Origin: Haloplanus ruber
GTDB taxonomy: Archaea > Halobacteriota > Halobacteria > Halobacteriales > Haloferacaceae
Assembly: GCF_024494725.1 (NCBI RefSeq)
Contig: NZ_JANHDK010000002.1
Coordinates: forward strand, 186,001-250,000
DNA length: 64,000 bases
Direction of reading: 5' to 3'
Part shown: in pieces, positions 7,885 to 16,503 of the stretch
Position numbering within the stretch: position 1 is the stretch's first letter
Layout: each line of letters opens with the position of its first letter
Made by a program: the position numbers and the translations under genes
The notes under the pieces: generated by a model
The model's database searches: none
Seen by the model: only the letters and a program-made list of their open reading frames with translations
What the model was told of the DNA's origin: nothing

Positions 7885-9165
7885 TCACGGCCAGAGTCCG
7901 CGCGTGCTCTTTGCCTCCGCAACCCGAGAGAGCGCGACGATGTACGCCGCCTCTCGCCAGGTCACGTCCCGCGCGGTAAACTCGGCCCGAACGTCCTCCC
8001 AGGCGGAGAGCATCTCCGCCTCTAGCTCCTCGTGAACCCGTTCCAAGGACCACTGACGGCGGTTGATGTCTTGTAGCCACTCGAAGTAACTCACAGTCAC
8101 GCCACCCGCGTTGGCGACGATATCGGGGATGACCGGGACACCACGCTCGGCGAAGATCCGGTCGGCCTCCGTCGTCGTCGGTCCGTTGGCGCCCTCGACG
8201 ATAATATCGGCCTGCACGGCGTCGGCGTTCGCGTTCGTCAGCACGTTACCGACGGCGGCGGGAATCAACACGTCGACGTCGAGTTCCAGTAGCTCCTCGT
8301 TCGTGATCTGTGAGGTGCCTTCGGTGGGCGAGACGGCTTCCGGCCGTTCACCGTGCGATTCGATTGCGTGTGTATCGAGGCCGTCCGCGTCGTAGATCCC
8401 ACCGCTCACGTCGCTGACCGCGACGACCGTCGCGCCCCATTCGTCGAGGAGTCGAGCCGCCTCGGACCCGACGCTTCCGAACCCCTGGACGGCGACCGTC
8501 GCCGTCTCCAGTGGGAGGTCGTAATGGTCGGCCGTCTCGCGCGTGACGAGGGCGACGCTTCGGCCGGGTGCCTCGGACCGCCCGTAGCTGCCGCCGATGA
8601 CCGGTGGCTTCCCCGTGACGACACCGGGGACGGTCTCACCTTCCTGCATACTGTACGCGTCCATGAACCAGGCCATCGTCTGGGCGTCTGTTCCCATATC
8701 GGGCGCGGGGATATCCACCGTCGGGCCGACGAAATCGCGCATCTCCTCCGCGAACCGCCGCGTGAGACGCTCCTGCTCGGCGGCGCTCAGGTCCTTCGGG
8801 TCGACGACGATACCGCCTTTCGCACCACCGAAGGGGAGGTCCATCACGGCACACTTCCACGTCATCCACATCGCCAGGCCGATGCACTCGTCTTCGGTCA
8901 CGTCCGGGTGGTATCTGAGGCCGCCCTTGTACGGGCCGCGAACGTCGTCGTGTTGTGCGCGGTACCCGGTGAAAATCTCGACGGTCCCGTCGTCACGCTC
9001 CAACGGGACCGACCCGCGGAGCACCTTCGTCGGATGTTTCAGACGTTCGACGATCCCCGCGTCGACATCGATGTGTGTCGCCGCACGCTCGAGTTGCGCA
9101 CGAGCGGTCGCCAGCGCCGATTCCGCTTCCTCGTCCGCCGTTGTCACCGTCTTCTGCTCTGACAT
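7885..9165 (-). CDS. gdhB: Glutamate dehydrogenase (Glu/Leu/Phe/Val dehydrogenase family)
   Basis: A 426-residue hexameric-type dehydrogenase for oxidative deamination of glutamate or amination of 2-oxoglutarate. Visible are the substrate-lysine region [11 protein letters not shown], the catalytic-lysine loop [25 protein letters not shown] and the Rossmann motif [12 protein letters not shown]. The start [16 protein letters not shown] is a normal short acidic N-terminus. Cofactor preference (NAD or NADP) is not assigned. An A/T-rich leader of about 100 bp lies upstream. The gdhB symbol follows haloarchaeal usage and is less certain than the function. Confidence 0.92.
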   Translation of the reverse strand: MSEQKTVTTADEEAESALATARAQLERAATHIDVDAGIVERLKHPTKVLRGSVPLERDDGTVEIFTGYRAQHDDVRGPYKGGLRYHPDVTEDECIGLAMWMTWKCAVMDLPFGGAKGGIVVDPKDLSAAEQERLTRRFAEEMRDFVGPTVDIPAPDMGTDAQTMAWFMDAYSMQEGETVPGVVTGKPPVIGGSYGRSEAPGRSVALVTRETADHYDLPLETATVAVQGFGSVGSEAARLLDEWGATVVAVSDVSGGIYDADGLDTHAIESHGERPEAVSPTEGTSQITNEELLELDVDVLIPAAVGNVLTNANADAVQADIIVEGANGPTTTEADRIFAERGVPVIPDIVANAGGVTVSYFEWLQDINRRQWSLERVHEELEAEMLSAWEDVRAEFTARDVTWREAAYIVALSRVAEAKSTRGLWP

Positions 9166-9467
9166 GGCTGAGATCTGTCCGAAGGTGTTGTCCTCCGGGA
9201 ACCACCTATTTCACCTAATATTATTTAATGATATTGGAATGAACGATAAATCGTATTTTTGAAATATTTTTTCTCATATCCGTCTCTTGTTCGAATACTA
9301 TTCAATAATCGGGGGGTGGCGGGTGTATCGGGGAGTGACCGCGGTCGGCCGCGGCGGTGGGAATGGCTACAGTCCAGTCCGCCGACCCGACCGGGCCAGC
9401 GGGGAGAGTGGACAGACGACGCTCGTCGGGACGGCACGAACGGCCCGACCGACGCCGTTGGGTCCGG
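9166..9467. other. Intergenic region with A/T-rich promoter block
   Basis: About 300 bp between gdhB (start) and the PQQ-propeller gene (stop). From about 9207 to 9310 it is strikingly A/T-rich, in contrast to the flanks, and includes a TATA-like stretch on the minus strand near 9219-9230, roughly 55-65 bp before the gdhB ATG. This most likely holds the gdhB promoter and a leader. The rest (9310-9467) is G+C-rich and I see no convincing gene. Confidence 0.45.
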
Positions 9468-10853
9468 TTAGACGCTGGTGAACGCGAACAGGCGGCCGTC
9501 GGTCGTGATGGCATAGAGGAAGCCATTGGCGGCCATCACGTCGACGATGGGATCGTATAGCTCCTGTTGCCAGCGCTGGCGACCGGAGGTGACGTCGACG
9601 GCGGCGAGAAGGATGCGTTGACTGGTGGGATCGCTCCGCCCGACCGCATAGAGGATATCGCCGACGAAGATCACGTCGCCACGGACGCCGAAAGGGACCG
9701 TCCAGCGCTCGTCGCCGGTCGAGAGGTCGAGACCGTGAAGCGTCCGCCGGGTGCCGTAGGCGACGATACCGTCGTCGACGGCGAGGGTGGCCGGGCGGAC
9801 CGACGACTCGACGGAGACGGCCCACCGCCGGGTGCCCGTCGCGGCGTCGAAGCCGGCGACGCCGGTGCCGGTCGTGGCGACGACGAGGTCGTCGGCCACC
9901 GCGATGCGCCCGACCGGGCCGTTCATCGAGACGTGCCACCGCACGCCCGGCGAGGCGGGGTCGACCGCGTACAGGTGTCCGATCCCGGTCGTCGGATCGC
10001 CGTCGGGGTAGCCGGTCCCGACGTAGGCGACGCCGTCACCGACGGTGGCCGCGCGAATCTTCCGGTCGCGGCGCTCGCTGCCGCGGCCCCGGTTCGGCGC
10101 AAACGACCAGCAGTGCTCGCCGGTCCGGGCGTCGACGACGCGGTAGGTCTCCTCGCTCGGCATCACCAGACTCGTCCCCGCGGTCGCTAGCCCCTCGACG
10201 AACCGCCCGGGAAGGTCGTAGACGTTCCGGAGCGACCCGTCGGTGCGGTCGATAGCCTGAACGCGGACGTCTTCGGGCGATCCAAAGGGGACGTACACCG
10301 TGTTCCCGGCCGCGACCGGCGGCCCGACCGGCATGGCGTCGACCCGGCGACGCCACTGGATCTCGCCGTTGCGTCGCGGGTCGTGACACAGCACGGCCGA
10401 CATCGGCACGCTCGGATCGGAGTCAGGATCGGCCGCCACCAGATAGACGAAGTCGCCGTCGGCGACGGGGAGGGTGACCTGTGCTTCGAGTGCCGACATG
10501 GTCCAGCGCTCGTTGAGTGGGAACCCGGTGGGGCCGTTGGCCGCCGGCGCAGCGTTCGTCCCCGCGGGGTCGTGGTGGGCCATCGGCCACGTGCCGTCGG
10601 CGACGGACGACGCCGTCAGGGCACAGCTTCCCGGCCCCCGCTCGAACGACCCCGCGAGGTCGGCCGTGTCGCCGTCGGGGGGGTCGGCGGCCGCGAGGCC
10701 GGCCGAGGTGGTGGCGCGGGCCGTGGTCGTCGGGGGCGGCGACGTGGCTGTCTCCGTCGCCGTTCCCTCGTCCGCACGGCTACCGCAACCGGCGGTCACC
10801 CCGCCGACGACGGCGGCGAGGTAGCCGCGGCGTGTGAACGTGTCACGTGCCAT
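9468..10853 (-). CDS. PQQ-binding-like beta-propeller lipoprotein (Tat-exported)
   Basis: A 461-residue secreted protein. The N-terminus MARDTFTRRGYLAAVVGG followed by VTAGCGS has a twin-arginine motif, a short hydrophobic stretch and a lipobox cysteine (TAGC), so it should be exported by Tat and lipid-anchored outside the membrane. A Thr/Ala-rich linker follows, then blade repeats such as YAVDPASPGVRWHV, AATGTRRWAV and LSTGDERWTVPF, typical of PQQ-like eight-bladed propellers. No enzymatic residues are recognisable; it may bind a ligand or other surface proteins. The Tat translocase genes are 6 kb away but not in an operon with it. Confidence 0.85.
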   Translation of the reverse strand: MARDTFTRRGYLAAVVGGVTAGCGSRADEGTATETATSPPPTTTARATTSAGLAAADPPDGDTADLAGSFERGPGSCALTASSVADGTWPMAHHDPAGTNAAPAANGPTGFPLNERWTMSALEAQVTLPVADGDFVYLVAADPDSDPSVPMSAVLCHDPRRNGEIQWRRRVDAMPVGPPVAAGNTVYVPFGSPEDVRVQAIDRTDGSLRNVYDLPGRFVEGLATAGTSLVMPSEETYRVVDARTGEHCWSFAPNRGRGSERRDRKIRAATVGDGVAYVGTGYPDGDPTTGIGHLYAVDPASPGVRWHVSMNGPVGRIAVADDLVVATTGTGVAGFDAATGTRRWAVSVESSVRPATLAVDDGIVAYGTRRTLHGLDLSTGDERWTVPFGVRGDVIFVGDILYAVGRSDPTSQRILLAAVDVTSGRQRWQQELYDPIVDVMAANGFLYAITTDGRLFAFTSV

Positions 10854-10899
10854 TCTCGTTCGTATGCTGGATTCCGCGGCTAAAGGTGTTCCGCCCGGG

Positions 10900-12024
10900 T
10901 TAGAGGCGGTCGAGGACAGCCTCGGCGTCGTACGAGAGGGTGAGCGACCGTGATCGGCCCCGGCCCTCGACGTCGGCGTAGTCGGCCTCGATGACCCCCA
11001 GTTGGTCGAGTTTGTTGACGATTTCCGAGTAGCGGGTGTAGCCGAGATCCGTGGCCTCGTGGAACGCCTCGTAGACTGTCCCGGCCTGTTGGCCGTCGTG
11101 TTCGGCGATGGTCTCGACCAACGCCCGCTCGGACTCCGAAAGTTCGCGCAGACAGCGCGAGAGGTGGACGTATTTCGACTTGTCGTAGGCCGCCTCGACG
11201 TCCTCGGTGCTGATCGTCTTGCTGGCGCGCATCTCGGCGTTGAGCCCCGCCCGGCGCAACAGGTCGATACCGACCCGCAGGTCGCCGCTCTCGGCGGTGA
11301 GTTCGGCCACCCGGTCGAGTTCGCGCGTCCCGATCACGCCGTCGTGGAAGCCGCGGTCAATCCGCTCTCCGAGGATGTCGACGATTTCGTCGGCGTCGTA
11401 GACGGGGAAATACACCTCCTCGGGCCGGAAGACGCTCTGGACCCGGCCGTCGAGTTCCTCCATGATGTCGAGTCCCAGATCCGAGGAGACGACGATGACG
11501 CCGATGCGGGCGCCCGCGGACCCCTCGTGGGCGCGCAACAGCGAGTAGAGCGTATCCGAGGCCTCGTTCTCGTAGAAGAGGTAGTTCACGTCGTCGAGTG
11601 CGACCACCAACACCTCGTCGTCGTCGACGAGGCGGTCGGTGATCTGCCCGAACAGCTTCTTAAACGAGATGCCCGACGAGGGAGGTTCGTAGTCGAAGAC
11701 GTGTTCGAACACGCGGGAGAAGACGGCATAGCGCGTCGAGTCGAGTTGGCAGTTCACCCGGACGGTCCGCACACCCGGCTGCCCCGACAGTTCGCCAAAC
11801 AGCTTCAAGACGGCGGTGGTCTTGCCGGTCCCCGGCGGACCGCGGACCATCGTGTTGAGCGGGCGGGAGCCACGCACCGCGGGACGGAGCGCGTATTTCA
11901 GGTTCTCCAACTGAGTCTCGCGGTGATCGAATGTCTCGGGCACGTAGTCGATTTCGAAGACGTGTTCGTCCCGGAACACCGACTCGTCCCACGACAGCAT
12001 CCCCTCGTCGGGGTCCTCTGTCAT
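10900..12024 (-). CDS. orc: Orc1/Cdc6-type replication initiation protein
   Basis: A 374-residue AAA+ initiator. Walker A GPPGTGKTTAVLKLF, Walker B VVALDDVNYLF, a sensor region (GVIVVSSDLGLDIME) and the C-terminal winged-helix domain (EAFHEATDLGYTRYSEIVNKLDQLGVIEAD) are in the normal order. These proteins bind origin recognition boxes and load MCM. I use the ATG at 12024 (MTEDPDEGMLSWDESVF); upstream frame residues are Arg-rich and not family-like. The 225 bp in front of the gene show no clear origin repeats or A/T-rich unwinding region, so it may act at an origin elsewhere. Confidence 0.93.
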   Translation of the reverse strand: MTEDPDEGMLSWDESVFRDEHVFEIDYVPETFDHRETQLENLKYALRPAVRGSRPLNTMVRGPPGTGKTTAVLKLFGELSGQPGVRTVRVNCQLDSTRYAVFSRVFEHVFDYEPPSSGISFKKLFGQITDRLVDDDEVLVVALDDVNYLFYENEASDTLYSLLRAHEGSAGARIGVIVVSSDLGLDIMEELDGRVQSVFRPEEVYFPVYDADEIVDILGERIDRGFHDGVIGTRELDRVAELTAESGDLRVGIDLLRRAGLNAEMRASKTISTEDVEAAYDKSKYVHLSRCLRELSESERALVETIAEHDGQQAGTVYEAFHEATDLGYTRYSEIVNKLDQLGVIEADYADVEGRGRSRSLTLSYDAEAVLDRL

Positions 12025-12249
12025 CACTTTCACCTCGCTCGCGTGACCACTTAACAGTTGCCGCAGGTCGAGCGCGACGGCCGCGCCGAGGGCGCTACGC
12101 CTCGGTTTCCGCACCCGGGTCACTGCGGTACGGAATCGAACTGGGGCTGGCTCCGGCGAAGGGCCGTCGGTTCCGCGTCGAGCGCCTCACCGACGCCGGG
12201 ATGCTCGTACGGTAACGCGTTTTTGCGCAGAAATGGAACGGTGTGTTGC

Positions 12250-14259
12250 TCAGAATTTCTCCAGCAAGCGCCGGTAGAAGTCGTCCTCGTCGGTCGGAGG
12301 ATCGTCGTCGGGTGTTCGGTCGCCGGCTTCCGTCGCCAGTTTCTCCACGATAAGTTCGGGCGTCGAGCGCGCGAGGTGGTCGGTCACCGGCGAGCGGTTC
12401 ACCCGCAGTTCGCCGTCGACGAGCCCCACCGCCTCGATGCCGTCGACGGCCACGTCGATGCCCGCGGCGTCCCGAATCTCGCCGGCGAGGTGAGAGACGA
12501 AGACGGCCGTCACGTCGCCTCCAGCGAGCGATTCGAGGATGCCGGCGATGATCTTCGCGCTCGCGCCCGGTTCCGTGATACTCTCCAACTCGTCGACGAG
12601 CACCAGCCGCGAGTCGGTACCCGTCACGAGGTCGGCGAAGTCCCGGAGCGTCGCCTCGAAGGCACCAGCGTCGAGGGTGCCCTGACTCTTGGCGTAGTAG
12701 TGAAGTTCGGAGACGCGTTCGACCCGGGCGGCCACAGCGGGAACCGGGAGGCCCATGTGTGCCAGGACCGTGACGAGCGCCAGCAAGTCGAGCGTCGAGG
12801 TTTTGCCGCCGCTGTTGACCCCCGAGAGGAGCGTCACCCCGGAGACGGTGTAGTCGACGGGGTCGACCTCGTCGAAGGAGACATCGAGCAAGGGCGACCG
12901 GCCGCCCTCGACGGCGACGCCGCGCACGTCGTCGCCAACCTCCGGCAGAGTGCAGTCGAAGTCGTCGGCAAAGCGGGCGAGAGCGAGTTCCACGTCCCGC
13001 TCGAGCGCGGCCCGGACCAGTCGCTCCGCGGGGTCGCGAAGCGCCCGCAGGTCGTCGGCCAACTCCGTCTTGAGGCGGGCGGCCCGACGGTCGCGGGCGG
13101 CCGTGAGTTCGGTACGGAGCCGCGAGACCGCCTCCTCCTCTCGCTTCAGTGGAAAGGTCGGGTCGCCGCCGAAGACCCGCTCGGCTAAGTCCGCCTCGTC
13201 GCTCAGGTCGAGGCTGTCGATCAGGTGATCGCGGGCCTTCGCGACCGCGCGGTCGAACTCGTCGGCGAGTTCCCGTGAGAGGAGGGTGTCGACGCGGGCG
13301 CCCTGCTCGACCAAGGAGAGGAAGTCGGTGCCTTCGATGGTCACGTCGCGCTCGCGGATGGCGGTGCGGAGGTGGTCGTTGGCGACGGACTCGGCCGTGC
13401 CGACCGCGGCGTCGAGGTCGTCGACGGCGGTCGTGAGCCGGTCGAGTTCGTCGTCGCCGACGGGCGTGCCGTCGTCGTCGAGTCGCGAGAGCGCGTCGCG
13501 AAGCCCGTCGAGGTCACAGGGTGGGGCCATTCCCGCGGCGTCGTGGACCCGCGCCGCCGCGAGCAGGGTGTCGCGGTTCGCCGCGAAGAAGGCGAGGAGG
13601 CGCTCGGGGACCACCTCGGCAGGGTGTTCGAGGGCGTCCGGGCGGACCCGGACATCGCCGGTCACGTCGACACCGGCGAACGACTCGTCGAGAGCGATCA
13701 CCGTCGCGTACGAGCGAGCGAGTTCCGCGAGGTCGCGGGCATCGTCGACCACCTCGACCGAGAGTTCGGGGACGGCGTCCTCCGCCTCGGCGTACCGCTC
13801 GGCGTCGGCGGTGGCGAGACAGCGGTCGCGAACCCGCGTCGGCGGCGGATCGACAAGCGGCGTCACGTCGGCGAGCGCCTCGAGGGTCGCAGGGTCGACC
13901 TCACGGTTGGTCGCCTGCTCGACCAGGTCGCGAACCTCCGCGATCCGAGAGGCGGCCCCCGTCGGGACGAACGTCTCCATCCGGCGGGCGGCGTAGTCGG
14001 TGACCGTCCGCGCCTTCAGGAGCGCGAGGATATCCTCGTAGATGTCGCGGGCGCGGTCGGTCGCGAGGAACTCGCCGTCGGCGTCGTGTTCGTGGCGGAC
14101 GGCTGCGCGGGCGATGGCGGCGGCCCGACCCGGAGAGATCCCCGGCGCCTCGGCGAGTGCGGCCACGTCCCCCTCCCGGAGCGCCCGTTCGGGGTCGGCG
14201 AGGTCGGCGAGCGCAGCCGCCGTCTTCTCGCCGACACCCGGGATGGCCGTAAGCTCCAT
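12250..14259 (-). CDS. mutS2: MutS2-like DNA-binding ATPase with N-terminal helix-hairpin-helix
   Basis: A 669-residue archaeal MutS2/MutS5-type ATPase. The N-terminus MELTAIPGVGEKTAAALADL is a helix-hairpin-helix DNA-binding motif. A helical lever region follows (about residues 90-450), then the MutS ATPase core with Walker A LLSGVNSGGKTSTLDLL, Walker B LVLVDELESITEPGAS and the downstream TAVFVSHLAGEI switch. It lacks the mismatch-recognition domain I of MutS, and I see no C-terminal Smr nuclease. A role in recombination or branched-DNA control is inferred from the family. The ATG at 14259 sits right at the HhH motif. Confidence 0.87.
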   Translation of the reverse strand: MELTAIPGVGEKTAAALADLADPERALREGDVAALAEAPGISPGRAAAIARAAVRHEHDADGEFLATDRARDIYEDILALLKARTVTDYAARRMETFVPTGAASRIAEVRDLVEQATNREVDPATLEALADVTPLVDPPPTRVRDRCLATADAERYAEAEDAVPELSVEVVDDARDLAELARSYATVIALDESFAGVDVTGDVRVRPDALEHPAEVVPERLLAFFAANRDTLLAAARVHDAAGMAPPCDLDGLRDALSRLDDDGTPVGDDELDRLTTAVDDLDAAVGTAESVANDHLRTAIRERDVTIEGTDFLSLVEQGARVDTLLSRELADEFDRAVAKARDHLIDSLDLSDEADLAERVFGGDPTFPLKREEEAVSRLRTELTAARDRRAARLKTELADDLRALRDPAERLVRAALERDVELALARFADDFDCTLPEVGDDVRGVAVEGGRSPLLDVSFDEVDPVDYTVSGVTLLSGVNSGGKTSTLDLLALVTVLAHMGLPVPAVAARVERVSELHYYAKSQGTLDAGAFEATLRDFADLVTGTDSRLVLVDELESITEPGASAKIIAGILESLAGGDVTAVFVSHLAGEIRDAAGIDVAVDGIEAVGLVDGELRVNRSPVTDHLARSTPELIVEKLATEAGDRTPDDDPPTDEDDFYRRLLEKF

Positions 14260-14341
14260 GCGGGAACGAGTATCCCCGCGTCCGGCAAAACGTTGCGGGT
14301 CCGATGGACGGGGTCCGGGCGCGGCCGACGGGGGGATGGAG

Positions 14342-14734
14342 TCACCGGCGACCGCGGGAGACGAGGGCGCCAGCGCCGGCGACGACCAACAGGACGGCAG
14401 CGATGACGAGGGTCCCGTTTCCGAAGGCGGTGCCGGCCGCGATGCCGGCCCACGCCAGGCCGAAGACGCCGTGTGCGAGACCGAACAGGCGTCGGTCCCG
14501 CCGGAGGAAAACGACGGCACCGAGACAGAACCCACCGGCGAGCACCACCGTCGAGAGCGCGACAGGGCGGACGCGTGCCTGGCCGATCCGGACTGGGCCG
14601 ACGAGCGGTTCCAGCAGGAAGAGCAGGCCACCCACACCGACGAGGAGGCCGACGGCCATGGGGCCAGCCTCGACGTCGACGGCATCGACGAGGCCGAGAC
14701 CCGACTCGCCGCTCGGATCGTCGGGGGCAGTCAC
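14342..14734 (-). CDS. Hypothetical small membrane protein, about four spans
   Basis: A 130-residue protein starting at GTG (VTAPDDPSGESGLGL) with about four hydrophobic segments, including MAVGLLVGVGGLLFLLEPL, VVLAGGFCLGAVVFLR, FGLAHGVFGLAWAGIAAG and LVIAAVLLVVAGAGAL. The start is chosen because the longer upstream frame is Arg-rich and overlaps the promoter area of the divergent larE gene. No family recognised; it may be a haloarchaeal DUF. Confidence 0.5.
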   Translation of the reverse strand: MTAPDDPSGESGLGLVDAVDVEAGPMAVGLLVGVGGLLFLLEPLVGPVRIGQARVRPVALSTVVLAGGFCLGAVVFLRRDRRLFGLAHGVFGLAWAGIAAGTAFGNGTLVIAAVLLVVAGAGALVSRGRR

Positions 14735-14865
14735 CGGGGATCGGCCTCCCGTGGCGGTCGAATCCCGCAGACGCAGGTCATACCCGCCGTTCGGCGCCAC
14801 ACGATTGAGCCTTTGGCCGAGGGACGGACGACGCGCTTTTGCCCGTCGGCGCGGAATGGCGGACG

Positions 14866-15738
14866 ATGACCACACTCGACGCGAAACTCGACGCCGCCCG
14901 CGCCGACCTCGCCGCGCGCGACGGGGTCGTCGTCGCGTTCTCCGGCGGCGTCGATTCGGCGGTCGTCGCCACCCTCGCCCACGAGGCCCTCGGGGACGCC
15001 GCCCTGGCCTGTACGGCCAGAAGCGAGACGCTCCCCGCGTCCGAACTCGACGATGCCGTCCGGGTGGCCGAGGAAATCGGAATCCCCCACGAGACGGTGA
15101 CGTTCTCGGAACTCGACGACCCCGACTTCGTCGCCAACGGCGAGGATCGGTGTTACCACTGCCGGACCATGCGCTTAGGAAAGATGTACGACGTGGCTCG
15201 CGAGCGTGGGATCGGCACCGTCTGTGACGGGACGAACGCCTCGGACCCGGGGGAGGGACACCGACCCGGACTTCGCGCCGTCGAGGAACTCGACGTGTTC
15301 TCGCCGCTGCTCGCCCACGACCTCACCAAAGCGGAGGTCAGGGAGGCCGCCGAGCGCTACGACCTCTCGGTCGCCGACAAGCCCTCGATGGCGTGTCTCT
15401 CCTCACGGATCCCGACGGGACTGGAGGTGACCGAGGAACGGCTCACGCGCGTCGAGAAGGCCGAACGGGTGTTGCGGACCTGGGGCTTCTCGCAGTTTCG
15501 AGTGCGCGACCACGACGGCCTCGCGCGCATCGAGGTGGCACCCGCGGAACTCGACGCCGCCCTCGACGAGGAGTTCGTCCGCGCGGCGCGCGAACACCTC
15601 AGCGACGTGGGCTTCGATCACGTCACGCTCGACCTGCACGGATACCGGACGGGGAGCGTCAGCCCGGACGACGACACCGAAGAGGAACCGGTCGTCGCCG
15701 ACGTGTTCGCCCAGGAGTACCCCACCGGCGAGGACTAA
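14866..15738 (+). CDS. larE: ATP-dependent sacrificial sulfur transferase LarE
   Basis: A 290-residue PP-loop ATPase. LarE activates the carboxylates of the pyridinium dinucleotide and inserts sulfur during nickel-pincer nucleotide synthesis. The PP-loop is VVVAFSGGVDSAVVA. The conserved MACLSSRIPTG segment carries the family's key cysteine (Cys177), and a CYHC pair adds Cys96 and Cys99. Three-cysteine LarE proteins are described as [4Fe-4S]-dependent, whereas single-cysteine forms sacrifice their own sulfur, so this copy is probably the cluster type; that is inference. It is divergent from the small membrane gene, and LarB is 9 kb away. Confidence 0.92.
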   Translation: MTTLDAKLDAARADLAARDGVVVAFSGGVDSAVVATLAHEALGDAALACTARSETLPASELDDAVRVAEEIGIPHETVTFSELDDPDFVANGEDRCYHCRTMRLGKMYDVARERGIGTVCDGTNASDPGEGHRPGLRAVEELDVFSPLLAHDLTKAEVREAAERYDLSVADKPSMACLSSRIPTGLEVTEERLTRVEKAERVLRTWGFSQFRVRDHDGLARIEVAPAELDAALDEEFVRAAREHLSDVGFDHVTLDLHGYRTGSVSPDDDTEEEPVVADVFAQEYPTGED

Positions 15739-15782
15739 GCGGCGACGGGCGCGCCGGTTTCGGGGCGTCGAACGAGACTCAC

Positions 15783-16412
15783 CTACGCCGAGACGCCGTC
15801 GAGGAAGTCGGTTCGGTTCTCAGTGATCAGCCGTGCCCGACCGTCGGTCACGCGGAGTTCGTTCAGCCCGCAGTTGGCGTGTTCCCCGTCGACGACCGCC
15901 GAGACGACGTCGCGGCCCTCGACGGCGCCGAGAAGTAAGGAGAGCGGACCGCGGTGAGAGACGACAGCCACCGTCTCCGCGGGGCCGCTCTCGGCGAGGA
16001 GTCGCTCCCAACCGGCCAAGACGCGTTCCCGCACGTCCCGGAGGCTCTCGCCGCTCTCCGGGCGGGCGTCCACCGCGTCGTGGCCGGCACGGCGGAGCGA
16101 GAGGCGCTCGTGGTCCTCGAACATCGTCTCGTGGGGCAGGCCCTGGTAGCACCCGAAGTCGCGTTCGCGCCACGTCGACTCGAAGGTCGGCTCACGGTCC
16201 ACGCACTCTGCGAGGTGGGTAGCGGTCCGCTTGGCCCGTCGAAGATCCGAGGCGAGGACGCGGTCCACGTCGTAGTCGGCGGCGACGGCGTCGGCGAGCG
16301 CTCGCGACTGTGCGTGCCCGCGGTCGGTCAGCGGCGTCGGTGCCCAGCCCTGGAGACGGCCCTCGCGGTTCCACGTCGTCTCGCCGTGTCTGGTGAGCAA
16401 AACGGTAGTCAT
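15783..16412 (-). CDS. Histidine phosphatase family protein
   Basis: A 209-residue phosphoglycerate-mutase-like phosphatase. It opens MTTVLLTRHGETTWNREGRLQG, with the catalytic RHG histidine, and has the second conserved histidine in VVSHRGPLSLLLG near the C-terminus. LASDLRRAKRTATH is the usual Arg-containing segment. The substrate is unknown; such enzymes range from sugar-phosphate phosphatases to RNase H-linked or cobalamin-pathway phosphatases. The ATG at 16412 gives the canonical N-terminus. Confidence 0.88.
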   Translation of the reverse strand: MTTVLLTRHGETTWNREGRLQGWAPTPLTDRGHAQSRALADAVAADYDVDRVLASDLRRAKRTATHLAECVDREPTFESTWRERDFGCYQGLPHETMFEDHERLSLRRAGHDAVDARPESGESLRDVRERVLAGWERLLAESGPAETVAVVSHRGPLSLLLGAVEGRDVVSAVVDGEHANCGLNELRVTDGRARLITENRTDFLDGVSA

Positions 16413-16503
16413 GGCAACTGTTACGGCCGTCTCCGACAAGAGCGTTCCTGGGGACGATACCGGACGACACCCCGGCACTCGGTTCGTCAATCGATCACAC
16501 GGA

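Noticed and set aside
12025-12249. Possible replication origin next to orc
   Set aside because: The spacer is only 225 bp, is G+C-rich, and shows no inverted origin recognition boxes or A/T-rich unwinding stretch.
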